The notes: a model not told the origin generated them from the letters alone. A stretch of 64,000 nucleotides of DNA from Streptomyces rimosus subsp. rimosus (GCF_000720725.1 NZ_JOCQ01000038.1:6099-70098); one strand, 5' to 3'. Counted from the first letter of the stretch, positions 8,259 to 17,312 are shown. A program made the numbers and translations.

Positions 8259-9081
8259 TCATGTCATCTGGGACGGAAGGAAGAATGGCGTCGACTGCCG
8301 GCTGCAAAGGTCGCTGATCGCCCTGGCGACGCCCCCGGCCACGCCTGTTACGACAGCTCCGGGAAGGCATCCGGCTCTCCCGGCGATGGCACCACCCACA
8401 CATCCGGCGTCCATACCGGTGGTGACTCCCTTGGCTGCATCGTCCAGCCACTTGGGGTCGGTGACGACGGGGAAAGCTGTGGAGTCCGCGATCTGTACCG
8501 ATTGGATGAGGGTGTTGCCGTCGACGCGGTAGCTGGTCGGTACGGGGTTGCCATTGGCGTCCACGGCCCAGAGGGCGTCGAAGCCGCCGAGGAATCTGCC
8601 GCTATCGGCGAGGGCGGCGACGGCGTCGTTGTCGAGCTTGACCAGGTGGGCGCCGTCGGGCAGGCCGATGCCGTAGCGCTGTTCGCGCGGGGCGGTGGCG
8701 TCCTTGAGGACGGTCAGGGCGCGGATGCGCCGTCGGTGGTGGGCTGGACGGCGAGGTCGGTGGCTTTGGCTGCGGTGGGGTAGACGGTGGTGTTCTTGCC
8801 GGCCTTGGTGCCGGTGACGTTTTTGCTGCAGGGAGGGACGATGGATACGGCGTCAGCCGTCGCGGTGTTGGCCTGGGCGTCCCCGCTGGCACGCTGGGGG
8901 ATCGTGGTGCCCGGGGCCGGGGCGATGTCGGTGGTGCCGGTGGCCTTTTCGATCACGGCTGCGGTTCGCTCGTCCGGGGAGGGGCTGTCCTTGGCGAAGA
9001 CAGCGGGGCGGCCCCGAGTGTGAGTGTGGCCGCGCTGATGGTGGCGATGATGGTGCTGGCTATGCGCCGGCGGTGGTTCAT
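8259..9081 (-). pseudogene. Secreted protein with Gly-rich C-terminal tail, broken by two frameshifts
   Basis: A signal peptide starts at the ATG at 9081 (MNHRRRIASTIIATISAA, with a GAGAGG ribosome binding site). Near 9015 the frame shifts by one base and continues as AVFAKDSPSPDERTAAVIEK. Near 8718 it shifts again and continues as ALTVLKDATAPREQRYGIG, then PTSYRVDGNTLIQSVQ and VVTDPKWLDDAAKG. The tail CVGGAIAGRAGCLPGAVVTG followed by VAGGVA is a string of GxxxG-type motifs with two cysteines, as in bacteriocin-like membrane-active peptides. Each shift is a single base, so the gene may be intact in reality and misread, or recently inactivated. Confidence 0.6.
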
Positions 9082-9424
9082 GAAGACCTCTCGTGGGCAG
9101 ATTCGCGAGCTTCTGGTGCCAAAGGGGTGCATATGCCAGCGGCAGCGGCAGGCTGGTTGACTGTGGCTAGGCCCGCTACTGACGAGACCGCAGAGATGAG
9201 CGGCACAGGTGCCGTTCAGGCTGCGGACCGCAGTGCCGGTGGCGGGCTCATGCCCGTCTGAGTCGAGGCAGATCTTCGTTGTAGTGGCGTGGATAGTGAG
9301 GCAGTGACGAAGCTGGCCGAGCAGCTTGGTGGAGCGGTTGCGGGGCCAGCGGCGTGCCAGTCGCCGGTTTCGCGGCATCTTCGGTAGTGGCACATCACTC
9401 CGTTGCTGCTGGTCAAGGCGCCGC

Positions 9425-9670
9425 TCAGTATGGTCGGCGCGGAAGCGGGGCGACGGGTCGTGCCTCGTGCGGCACAGTTCGCAGGCGGTCGTTGTCCATG
9501 CTGAGGCGCTGGATGGTGGCGATGGCGAGTTCGAGCTCTCCGGTGAGGTCTCGCTTGTCGCGGCGCAGGCGGGCGTTGTCGGTCTTCAGGCGGGGGGCTT
9601 CATTCACCGCGTGCCGGCGCCTGACCTTGTCGCCGTGCCGCCGCTGGCGCGCCCGGTCGCGTCGCTTGCC
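9425..9670 (-). pseudogene. Coiled-coil protein fragment, recombinase-associated type
   Basis: The minus strand reads RARQRRHGDKVRRRHAVN, LKTDNARLRRDKRDLTGEL and ELAIATIQRLSMDNDRLR, a charged helix followed by a leucine-zipper-like coiled coil. It resembles the small coiled-coil proteins (DUF6262/TnpC-like) that accompany tyrosine recombinases in actinobacterial elements. There is a TGA just upstream in the same frame and no start or ribosome binding site, so it is a 3' fragment. The family link is inference from layout. Confidence 0.35.
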
Positions 9671-9768
9671 CTGAAGAGAGATTCATGTGCTGGGCCTGTG
9701 GCGGGGAACCGCGATCGAGGCGGCCGACGGCCGCGGTGACGAGCAGGCACGGGGACGATGTACGCGGG

Positions 9769-10146
9769 TCAGGCATCGTCCGTCGGGTCGTCCACGTGCT
9801 TGAGGGCGCTACGGGCTTCCGGCCGGTCGGCTGCGGCGAGCGTGGACCAGTAGTCGTACGTGGCGACTGTCGCGACCATCTCGAGCCGGCGTTCCCGGAG
9901 CTTGGCTTCCTCGGCTCTATCCTCGTCCGTCCAGCCAGGGGAGACAGTGTGCTGCTGTTCCCGCCAGTACCCGGTCTCCCGGACGTCGTGAAACTTTCGG
10001 TGGGTTCGGGGGAGTGGGGCAGGCGCCGGTAGAGGGCGTGGAGGTCGGCGGTGGGCGGTGGTTTGCTGGAGGTCGCGCTGGGCGGTGATCAGGTCGTCGG
10101 GGAAGTTGTCGGTCACGTCCCGGAAGGGTGCTCCCGTGCGAATCAT
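9769..10146 (-). CDS. Hypothetical protein, probably internally frameshifted
   Basis: 125 residues from the ATG at 10146. The start MIRTGAPFRDVTDNFPDD and the end (TVSPGWTDEDRAEEAKLR, then YDYWSTLAAADRPEARSAL) look like real protein. The middle, HRRPPRPLPAPAPLPRTH, does not; in a neighbouring frame it reads LHALYRRLPHSPEPTESF, which fits better. So two compensating frameshifts are likely. I recognise this as a type found in Streptomyces accessory DNA, but its function is unknown. Confidence 0.4.
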   Translation of the reverse strand: MIRTGAPFRDVTDNFPDDLITAQRDLQQTTAHRRPPRPLPAPAPLPRTHRKFHDVRETGYWREQQHTVSPGWTDEDRAEEAKLRERRLEMVATVATYDYWSTLAAADRPEARSALKHVDDPTDDA

Positions 10147-10290
10147 GTGGCGAGAGTGGCGCGCGGTGCGATCGGGTGGCAGGGCCCGGCGGGCACCAGC
10201 TTCCAGGCGGGGTACTGGTTGGCAGGTAGTCAGCGCCGGGGTGCGTCCTTGGGGGTGATGGGTACGAAGCCGGTCTACCGAAAGGGCGCC

Positions 10291-10833
10291 ATGAACACTG
10301 CAACGTACCTGGTTGTCACACCCGTCACAAGGAAGCTGCAGATCGCTGTGGGCATGTGCTCGTTGGTGTTCACCATCGGCACCGCTGTGCACAACTTCGT
10401 CATCATCAACAACGAGCTGGTGGAGATGATGATGCGGGCCAGCGGAAGCGCCGATCCGACGGCTTCCGCGCCGGGCTTTACCCTGGGGCTGCGGATCGTC
10501 GGGTGTCTTTTCATTCTCGGCAACGCGGCAGGCGTCCTGGCACTGCGCAGCCGGTCGTGTGCCGTGTGGTGGCTGGTGTTCGCCGTGAACTGCACGCAGG
10601 GGCTGGGGTTCTGGGTCATCCCGCCTTCGATGTGGGACGCCGCCACGGACCTGTACGGCACCTGGGGCATCGTCCCGAGCGCGGTGACGGACGGCGGTGC
10701 GCTCCTCCTCACCCTGACCATGGTTCTCGCCATGGTGAAATACCGGACAGCCTGGGCACAGCAACGCGTGGTTACGGCGGGCGCGCCGCAGGTGCCGGGG
10801 TCATCGAGCGCAACGCAAAGCAGGCGGGGGTGA
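10291..10833 (+). CDS. Four-helix integral membrane protein, unknown function
   Basis: 180 residues from the ATG at 10291 (MNTATYLVVTPVTRKLQ); the longer upstream frame is not protein-like. Four hydrophobic segments are visible: IAVGMCSLVFTIGTAV, LGLRIVGCLFILGNAAG, WWLVFAVNCTQGLGFW and GGALLLTLTMVLAMV. The C-terminus is short, charged and cytoplasmic by the positive-inside rule. Size and layout resemble small DoxX-like or DUF-type four-helix membrane proteins, but no signature motif is present. It stands alone. Confidence 0.65.
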   Translation: MNTATYLVVTPVTRKLQIAVGMCSLVFTIGTAVHNFVIINNELVEMMMRASGSADPTASAPGFTLGLRIVGCLFILGNAAGVLALRSRSCAVWWLVFAVNCTQGLGFWVIPPSMWDAATDLYGTWGIVPSAVTDGGALLLTLTMVLAMVKYRTAWAQQRVVTAGAPQVPGSSSATQSRRG

Positions 10834-11408
10834 GTCGCGGGCCCGCCGCGGACTCCCGGTGCAGCAGGCCATTGCCGCGGCGGAGCGGTTCTGGACGGTG
10901 CAGTGAAGCCGGTGCCCGGGCCTGGCGCGAGGCCGGGCTCGGCCCGCCCGGCGGTGTCGCCGTACTGCAGACCATGATCACCCGCCACGGACAGTGCAGC
11001 ACCGAACTGGCTCGCCTTCTGGAGTAACGGCAAGCCGAACGCGATGCGGCGCGGGCCGCGAACCTCGATGCGGCGCTGGCAGCGCACCGGGACCTGACGC
11101 GCGCACTGAACCATCGCGGATGACCTGGCAAGACCGGCGGATCCGGAAGACCGAGACGCCCGGGCGGCATCTGTGGCGCTGGTGCCTCCGGGCCTCAACG
11201 GTCCTCCGGGCCGTCGGCGTTCGGCAAGGACTCACCCGATGATGGCGGCGGCGGGCTCGTGCTGCAGGCAAGCGGCAGCTTGAGCGGACGCATCAGCGGC
11301 TGACAACGCGGAGTGTCCGGTGTGTTCACCTTTCCGGGTGAAGTGCCGCCCTCGCGGCATTGGGGAGGGTTGTCGATGGGCAAGTCCCCGGCACGGGTGA
11401 CGAATTAG
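10834..11408. other. Remnant-bearing stretch upstream of P450
   Basis: No intact gene. A plus-strand frame between about 10910 and 11123 reads GGVAVLQTMITRHGQCSTE, a TAA at 11026, then AERDAARAANLDAALAAH and a stop. This looks like the tail of a helical protein interrupted by a nonsense codon. The last 100 bases should hold the P450 promoter. Confidence 0.35.
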
Positions 11409-12608
11409 GTGTCCCGGACCGGCCCTTCGGAAGGGCGTGCGGTGAGTGTGAGAGAGATGCGCCGATTCAGGCGTGATCCGCTGGGATACATCGAAGACTG
11501 TGCGCTCCAAAGTGGTGCGGAGGTGTTCCGGCTTCCCTGGGGCGCCTGGTGTGTGAGGGACACCGAACTGGCGCTCACGGTGCTGCGTGACCCCGTCTTC
11601 CACAGCGGCATGTCCACGTTTTTCGGAAGCATGCTGCCTTCGCGAACCGCCCAGGTCGCCCTCGGCCGCGCCGTCCGGGACCTGATGCGGGCGCACTTGC
11701 CCGCTTACCGTCAGTGTGTGGCCGGGGCGGCGGCCGGGCTGGGCCCGGTCAGCCAATGGCCCCAAGCAGGGCCGTTGCTGGTGTACCGGTGCACGGCGGA
11801 CGTACTGCTGCATCCCGGCGCCCCGTCGGCGCTACGGCAGCAGATGGCGCAGGCTGTGGCGGCCGGCCTGACCGCCCGTCAGCCGACCATGCGGCAGCGG
11901 GCACGAGCGGAGATGCTGCGTCCCAGGCTGCTGTCCGCGATCACCGAACATGTCCGCAGCCGCCGGACGCAGGGCCCCGCAGCAGACGAGCCGCGAGACG
12001 TGCTGGACGCCGTGATCGGAGCCGGCCCTGAGGAATTCACCGACCGGACAGTGGCCGATCTTTACCTTCTGCTGTTCCAGTCGATTGTGGGCAACATCGG
12101 CTACGCGGTGGCGTGGTCGCTGCTGCTGGCCTGTCTTCACCACGGGCCCGGCCGGTCGTGGCCGTGGCCCGCCGATTGGCTGGTGCGTGAGGCTGCGCGC
12201 CACCGTCCGTTCGTCTGGATGGTCGGCCGCCCCGTCCCCCACCCCCTCGAATTCGGTGGCCTGCCGTTCGCAGCGGGCACGGTTTTGTCGGTCAGCCCGT
12301 ACCTGCTGCACCACGACCCGCAGCGCTGGGACCGTCCTGAGATGTTCCGGCCCGAACGCTGGAACGAACCAGGTGGGCAGGGCCCCTACCTCCCCTTCAG
12401 CGCCGGCCCGTTCACCTGCGCCGGTGCGGCCGTCGCCCACAGCCTGACCAGCGAGGCGGTCACTGCCCTGGCACAGGATGCCCGCCTGGCTGTGAGTGGC
12501 GGTGATGCCCGGCCTCTGGTGTCCGGCTCCGTCCTGCCCCGCCCCTTCACCCTGTGCCGCACTCTCAAGGCCCCCGCCCAGGCCGCGTTGACGAAGGGAG
12601 GTGAATGA
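11409..12608 (+). CDS. Cytochrome P450, divergent
   Basis: 399 residues from the GTG at 11409; a GTG at 11442 (VSVREMRRFRRDP) has a better placed GAAGGG ribosome binding site and may be the true start. The haem-binding loop FSAGPFTCAG (Cys about 337) and the K-helix ExxR in REAARHRP are present. The I-helix region SIVGNIGYAVAWS lacks the usual Ala-Gly-x-(Asp/Glu)-Thr oxygen-activation motif, which is seen in some P450s that cross-link or cyclise peptide substrates. It needs a ferredoxin and reductase from elsewhere. A 23-codon ORF starts one base after its stop, and a perfect terminator palindrome then ends the operon, so the small peptide is its probable partner or substrate. Confidence 0.88.
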   Translation: MSRTGPSEGRAVSVREMRRFRRDPLGYIEDCALQSGAEVFRLPWGAWCVRDTELALTVLRDPVFHSGMSTFFGSMLPSRTAQVALGRAVRDLMRAHLPAYRQCVAGAAAGLGPVSQWPQAGPLLVYRCTADVLLHPGAPSALRQQMAQAVAAGLTARQPTMRQRARAEMLRPRLLSAITEHVRSRRTQGPAADEPRDVLDAVIGAGPEEFTDRTVADLYLLLFQSIVGNIGYAVAWSLLLACLHHGPGRSWPWPADWLVREAARHRPFVWMVGRPVPHPLEFGGLPFAAGTVLSVSPYLLHHDPQRWDRPEMFRPERWNEPGGQGPYLPFSAGPFTCAGAAVAHSLTSEAVTALAQDARLAVSGGDARPLVSGSVLPRPFTLCRTLKAPAQAALTKGGE

Positions 12609-12609
12609 C

Positions 12610-12681
12610 ATGCTCGCTGCTGTCCGGCGCATCATCTGGAACAGGCCCGCCAGTTACTGGGAGCCGGATGTCTGGCTCTGA
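12610..12681 (+). CDS. 23-residue peptide ORF, candidate RiPP precursor
   Basis: The ATG at 12610 follows GGAGG by eight bases, one of the best ribosome binding sites in the window, and starts one base after the P450 stop (12606-12608). The peptide starts MLAAVRRIIWNRP and ends ASYWEPDVWL. Its C-terminal eight residues hold three aromatic residues (Tyr and two Trp). Short precursors next to a single P450, with an aromatic C-terminal core, are the layout of P450-cross-linked RiPPs such as the tryptorubin (atropopeptide), cittilin and biarylitide families. A GTG at 12601 would add three residues. Neither peptide product nor homology is shown here; the claim rests on position, translation signal and composition. 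Confidence 0.6.
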   Translation: MLAAVRRIIWNRPASYWEPDVWL

Positions 12682-12699
12682 CAGTTCCGGTCTGTTCTG

Positions 12700-12731
12700 G
12701 GCCCGCGCACCATGGCCATGGTGCGCGGGCC
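12700..12731 (+). terminator. Perfect 32-bp palindrome ending the P450-peptide operon
   Basis: The sequence from 12700 to 12731 is its own reverse complement (GGCCCGCGCACCATGG and its mirror), giving a 16-bp stem with almost no loop. It starts 18 bases after the peptide stop codon. It acts as a terminator for the two-gene operon or as a cruciform-type site. Confidence 0.75.
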
Positions 12732-12789
12732 GCTCCGGTCGCCTCCGTCGGCCCGGCCGCCGGCGGCCCCCAGCACGAACCTGCCTACG

Positions 12790-13180
12790 GACGGGCTGCA
12801 GGAGCCCGCCTGCGAGGGGCTGCGGGCCGCCGAGGCCAAAGGGAGGCCGCCAAGACCACCAGCACCACGGGCTGGTGTTCCGCTGTCGCGGCCTGAGAGA
12901 CAACACCGTGCGCGCTGCCTGTCCGGGTGGCCGGTCCATCGCCGCCCTCGCCCGCGGATACGGACGTCAGCCCCGGCATCGTCCGCACCGCCTCATACCC
13001 CAACGCACCGCCGCGGGTGCCGGAAACGCCTCGGCCCTGGAGCTGCCGGTCACCGGTGATGTGCCGCACAGGGCCGCCGGTTTTCTCCGCGCCGCCGATC
13101 TTGAGCTGGCCAAGCGGGCATGCTCGGTTACGGCGTGGCCGGGGCTGCATGCTCGGTGTCCCGGCCGCGTGCCCGGGGTC
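12790..13180 (+). pseudogene. Decayed serine recombinase/resolvase-like gene, C-terminal part
   Basis: Across frames the plus strand reads GLRAAEAKG, then GRSIAALARGYG, IVRTA, LPVTGDVPHRAAGFLRA and ADLELAKRA. This order matches the C-terminal helix-turn-helix and tail of actinobacterial invertase-like recombinases (GLKAAEAKG, SIAALAREHGVSRG, LPVTLDMP). Several frameshifts and missing catalytic N-terminus make it non-functional. Confidence 0.4.
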
Positions 13181-13286
13181 CGCTGCCGGTTCATCGACGC
13201 GGCGGGGAGCGCCCCGGCGGCGCGGGATGTCGGACCGGCCGACCGGCCTGCCGCGCTGCCGTCGCGTCGTGCGGGCTCGGTGCCAG

Positions 13287-14702
13287 CTACTTGAGGAGGC
13301 GGGCCGCCTTCACCTGCTGGAGGTGGATGACGACGTCGTGCGACTGCGCGAGGCGGATCTGCGGGGCGTCCGCGATCCCGGGGTAGGTGGCGCCGATGTT
13401 CTTGACGGTGTGCGGCGCGGCGAGCCAGGCGCGGGCCGCCGCCGGGGTGTGGCGCAGGTCCACCATGAAGTCGCGGTGCCGTACCCGGTCGAGGGTGTGC
13501 TCGGCGGTGCCGGGTGCGGCCGGGCCGGCGGTGAAGCGGCGCACGCCGCCGTCCGGGCCGAAGGCATTGAACGAGCCCCGGTCGAAGGTGAGGCCGACAC
13601 TCAGGTAGCCGCCGCCCAGCTTGTCGCGGAGGAAGCCGCCCTGGACCTTCGGATAGCTGCCGGGGACGTAGGTTCTGAGGGCGATGTGGCCGTTGTGGGC
13701 GGCGAGCACGATCTTGTCGCCGGTCCGCTGCTGCCACCAGGCGACGTTCTCCGCCATGATCCGGTCGCGGTGGAGCATGGCGTCGGGGATGCTGCGGGGG
13801 TCGTCCCAGTCGAAGGCGTACAGCGTGGTCATCTGGTGGATCGCGGTGGCGTGCTGGACGGCCCAGGCGTGCGCGTCGGCGTCGGCGCCCGTGCCGGGCC
13901 GCTGTTTGAGCAGGTCGACCGCCCGGCCGGTCCGCTCGGCGAGCTTCTTGCGTTCGGCCATCGGCTTCGCCAGGTAGTCGTTGACGTATGTTTCGGCGTC
14001 GGTGGCGGGCCGCAGGCCCCGGTACAGCTCGGTGAGCTGCGGGGCGAGTTCGGGGCGGGCCGCGGCCGCGTAGGCGCTCACCCTGTCGTACAGCTCGGCA
14101 CCGGCGAAGCCGCCGTCGTCGCCGACGAAACGGACCGGGTCCTTCGGGTGCTTGACGTTGTACGCGCGCATCCACTGGAGCAGATCGCGGTACTCGGCGT
14201 TGTTCCACCACCGGTAGGTGCCCTGGAACTCCTCGTCCATGATCTGCTTCAGGTCGCCCTGGCCGCCGAGGAGGTAGGTGTTGAGCCGCAGTCCGGTGCT
14301 CCACGGGGCTTCGAGGGCGAAGGCCCGGAAGCCCTTCTCCTCGACCAGGTACCGCAGGATGCGGTGCTTGACGGTGAAGAACTCGTGCGAGCTGTGGGTG
14401 GCCTCGCCCAGGCCCACCACCCGGGCGTCGCCGACCATCCGGCCGAAGGGGCGGAGGTCGGCCAGGCCGCCGCGGGGTTCGGTGGTGCGCAGCGGGTGGG
14501 CCACCCGGCCGAGGGCCGCCTCGGGGAAGCCGAACGCGGCGGCCGCGGCGGCGTCCTGCGGGCCGGTCGGCGCCGCGGTGTCGGCGGAGGCCGGTGCGAC
14601 GGCGGGGGCGGGCGGGGTGGCGGAAAAGGCGGCCGGGGCGACGGCCAGGGTGGCACCGAGCGGGATGAGCAGGGCGGCGAGCAGGGCCTTGTGCATGTTC
14701 AT
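13287..14702 (-). CDS. Secreted erythromycin esterase family protein
   Basis: 471 residues from the ATG at 14702. The N-terminus is a signal peptide (ALLAALLIPLGATLAVAP, cleaved near AFSA), so the protein is exported. The erythromycin esterase fold (PF05139) shows GLGEATHSSHEFF (conserved Glu and His pair), the FALEAPWSTG segment, FVGDDGGF and the late VLAAHNGHIAL with the conserved His. Some members hydrolyse macrolide lactones; others have unknown substrates, and export makes a role on extracellular esters likely. The frame continues open upstream of 14702, but that part is not protein-like. Confidence 0.85.
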   Translation of the reverse strand: MNMHKALLAALLIPLGATLAVAPAAFSATPPAPAVAPASADTAAPTGPQDAAAAAAFGFPEAALGRVAHPLRTTEPRGGLADLRPFGRMVGDARVVGLGEATHSSHEFFTVKHRILRYLVEEKGFRAFALEAPWSTGLRLNTYLLGGQGDLKQIMDEEFQGTYRWWNNAEYRDLLQWMRAYNVKHPKDPVRFVGDDGGFAGAELYDRVSAYAAAARPELAPQLTELYRGLRPATDAETYVNDYLAKPMAERKKLAERTGRAVDLLKQRPGTGADADAHAWAVQHATAIHQMTTLYAFDWDDPRSIPDAMLHRDRIMAENVAWWQQRTGDKIVLAAHNGHIALRTYVPGSYPKVQGGFLRDKLGGGYLSVGLTFDRGSFNAFGPDGGVRRFTAGPAAPGTAEHTLDRVRHRDFMVDLRHTPAAARAWLAAPHTVKNIGATYPGIADAPQIRLAQSHDVVIHLQQVKAARLLK

Positions 14703-15876
14703 GGCCCAACTCTCGCCGCGCGGGGCGCCCCGGACCATCCACTGAGCCCCCCGATCGGCCAGGGGGTTGGATACACCCGTCGAGGTGGCGGGGGCCGGGG
14801 GCGCCGGGGGCTGGCCCCCGGTCCCGGTCGCGGACACAGCCACACGGCTCAACCGTAGGCACTGCGCGTTGCGATACGAGAACAGGGCGACGAGGAGGCG
14901 GACCGGGGCTGAACCGCATACCCATCCGCGGCTGAACTGCACACCCGTCCGCGCGGGGCCTGCGCTCCCGCGCCATCTGACGTGGTACCGGGCAGGAGAG
15001 CCGCGGTACAGAGAGCCCGTTCTCATCCGGTGAGGGCCGGGAAGTCGCGGGCGGCGGGCACCGGCCGGGGTGGCGGGCCGGGTGCGCAGGCCGGTAAGGG
15101 GGGCGGTGCCCTGGGCAAAGGTGACGCCTGCGCGGTGGTCCATGGTCTGGTGCGCGCTGTCGAGGCCGCCGCCGGCGTGCGGGCTTCGACGGTGCGGGCC
15201 AGGCGGAGGACGGCGGCGCGCGAGTAGGCCTGGCCGGCTGCACCGTGGGGTGTGCCTCACTCAGCTTGTTCTTCAGGATGCGAGGCCGAAATGGTCTCGC
15301 CTTACACCGCTCACCTGGCATGCGCCGGACGCGGAGACGGTAGACGGCCTTCGTCTGATCATGTGCTCCGGCCGAGGTGCACCCATCGAGACGAAGGCCG
15401 TGAAGGTGAGTCTGCTGCCTGACGCCGGTCCCGGCAAAGCGTGCGCGCAAGCGTCAGGCTTCCCTGCGTTGTTACGCGGGATGTGGCGAGCCCTTCGTAT
15501 GGTTGACCCGCCCGGGGGTGTCGGGTGTGGCTCTCACGCTTCTGCCGCTTGTGGCTGTTCCGGATTGGCCGCCCGGCACCCCACGACGACTCGGCTGCCC
15601 ATGAGGAATTGCGAATGATCGCACTGTAGGGAATCGGCAGCGAGGTCGTTTGTGGGAGGCACCAGGCGGGCAGGCCGAAGGCGTACGGGAGGCTTGCCAC
15701 TGCCCTGATCGGTGGTGGGCAGCAGCAGGACGGAGGCCCTGAGAAACCGACAAGGCCGGGAGGACCGGCCGACCGTTGCCGCCTCGTCCACGTCCGTGGC
15801 GGCAACGGCTGCAAGCAATCCCTCGTGCGCCGTTCTGGGCGGTCCGGTGATCAAGCCGGGCTGAAGCCCCCCGGGC
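14703..15876. other. Gene-free stretch
   Basis: About 1.2 kb with long overlapping frames on both strands typical of GC-rich shadow ORFs. I see no domain, no credible ribosome binding site and no intact gene. It contains the inverted repeat at 15344-15401. Confidence 0.45.
15344..15401. repeat. 13-bp perfect inverted repeat with 32-base loop
   Basis: ACGGCCTTCGTCT (15344-15356) and AGACGAAGGCCGT (15389-15401) are exact reverse complements. The loop is long for a terminator. It may be a remnant pair of insertion-element ends or a regulatory stem. Confidence 0.5.
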
Positions 15877-16605
15877 CTACTCGCCCCGCTTGCTCAGCGG
15901 TATGGGGGCGTCGAAGACGTCGACGACGAACTCCGAAGTTCCGCTGCCTTCGAAGTCGACGTCGTAGTGGCTGTGCAGCAGCGTATGGATTCTCACCCAC
16001 CGTCCCTCGACCGTTGCATCCGCCGCCACCTGGAGCGCGCCGCGAACAGGACCGGCCTTGCCTGCCTTCTCCTTGCTCGTCCAGGTCCGCGCGAGCTTCG
16101 CCCCCTCAGGGATGGCCCAGGTGCGCGGCTCGGCACTGGCCGGTACGGAAACCTCGTCGTTGAGCAGGCGGATGACCCACCCGATGCCCCCGGCGCGCTG
16201 CTCATTCGACATGCGGATACCAAGCCCGATCATATAAGCCCCCTCAAGGTACTCCTCGAGTTCCTCGTCGATCTGTCCGAAGAACACAGCCTTGCGAACG
16301 ACCTCGACCGGCCCGCGCTCGGTGAAGGCCCCCATGACCGGAGCGCACTTGTCCTTGAGGTACTGCTGCACGGCCATGCGCACGGCCTTGGGCACACGGT
16401 CGAGCACCTCTCCAAGGGCATGGTCGTCCCGGTCGTACAGAAAGGAGTTCAGTGCACTGACTAGTTCGCCGGTCAAGTGGAGCTCACCGGCTCCCAGTGT
16501 GGCCACCGCCTCCAGCTCGTCCCCAGGACTCTTCACGAGGGCGAACACCCTGCTCCGGCCAGGGCTGGTGTGCACGATGAAGGAATGAATCATTTCCTGT
16601 CTCAC
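15877..16605 (-). CDS. Hypothetical protein, no recognised family
   Basis: 242 residues from the GTG at 16605; the ATG at 16593 (MIHSFIVHTSPGRSRVF) is an alternative. The protein is soluble with alternating strands and helices, for example LVSALNSFLYDRDDHALGE, MAVQQYLKDKCAPVMG and EYLEGAYMIGLGIRMSN, and ends with an acidic strand HYDVDFEGSGTSEFVVDVFD. No catalytic motif or membrane segment is visible. It is intact and divergent from the nuclease-NACHT gene to its right, separated from it by a broken acetyltransferase gene. Confidence 0.65.
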   Translation of the reverse strand: MRQEMIHSFIVHTSPGRSRVFALVKSPGDELEAVATLGAGELHLTGELVSALNSFLYDRDDHALGEVLDRVPKAVRMAVQQYLKDKCAPVMGAFTERGPVEVVRKAVFFGQIDEELEEYLEGAYMIGLGIRMSNEQRAGGIGWVIRLLNDEVSVPASAEPRTWAIPEGAKLARTWTSKEKAGKAGPVRGALQVAADATVEGRWVRIHTLLHSHYDVDFEGSGTSEFVVDVFDAPIPLSKRGE

Positions 16606-16779
16606 ATCACATCTGCAGGAGCGGTCGCCGGTACGAACATGTGCCTGGACCGCAGAAGAACGGGGGGACCCGGCAACCGACGTGTCGCACGAGCTACCGG
16701 CTCGTCCGCATGGGTCGGAGGTGAGGAGCTGTCAGACCCGGCGCTTCAGCCCGGGATCCGCATGGCCGTCGGCAGCCTA

Positions 16780-17160
16780 ACCAGGCGGCATCAGCGGGGG
16801 CAAGACGCACCCGCCACCTCCCAGGCCCGGCGCTCCTCGGCGAGTCAGTGACGGTGAAGCGCTTCGTACACGGCCCTGCCGGTGCCTTCTCTGCGCCACC
16901 GCGGCGCTCCGAGCGCTGCGCTCGCCCAGTGCCACTGGGCGAGAGCCAGGGTGCGAGGTGCCGCCCTGACCGGCTGATCGGAGCGATAACCAGGACATCT
17001 CGGCGACAGGGCAGCCGAGGCCGTCGGCGAGCGCTTGGACGAGCGGGCGCCCACACCCTGCTGCCGATAGGCATCGGCCACCCAGACCAGTTCGATCTGC
17101 GGCCGCAGGATGCCGTCCGCGTCGACGAGCAGCGACTCGCCGCCGAGGTTCTACGGCCGA
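16780..17160 (-). pseudogene. Broken GNAT acetyltransferase gene
   Basis: The minus strand reads LLVDADGILRPQIELVWV and ADAYRQQGVGAR, the acetyl-CoA binding motif A of GNAT enzymes. A one-base shift then moves the frame to LVQALADGLGCPVAEMSWLS. A TAG lies just upstream of the first piece and no start is found. Confidence 0.5.
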
Positions 17161-17312
17161 TGCTCGGTCTTATCTGCTACCAGGTAGCCGTCATGGAGGC
17201 GCCGAGCCTCTCCGGCATCGACAGGCACCGGTCCGGCATAGCATCAACGCCAAGAACGGGTCGGTCCTGGGCACAGCCGGGGAAGGGCTCGGTGCCGGGA
17301 GGAATGCGGTTG

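Noticed and set aside
12927..14858. 643-codon plus-strand open frame opposite the erythromycin esterase gene
   Set aside because: It mirrors the real minus-strand gene in a GC-rich shadow frame, with no domain and no ribosome binding site.
12967..15450. 827-codon minus-strand open frame
   Set aside because: Low-complexity Arg/Pro-rich shadow of the esterase gene in another frame; not a protein-like sequence.
16848..17312. N-terminal extension of the nuclease-NACHT frame
   Set aside because: It runs antisense through a broken GNAT gene, and a good ribosome binding site precedes the ATG at 17313.
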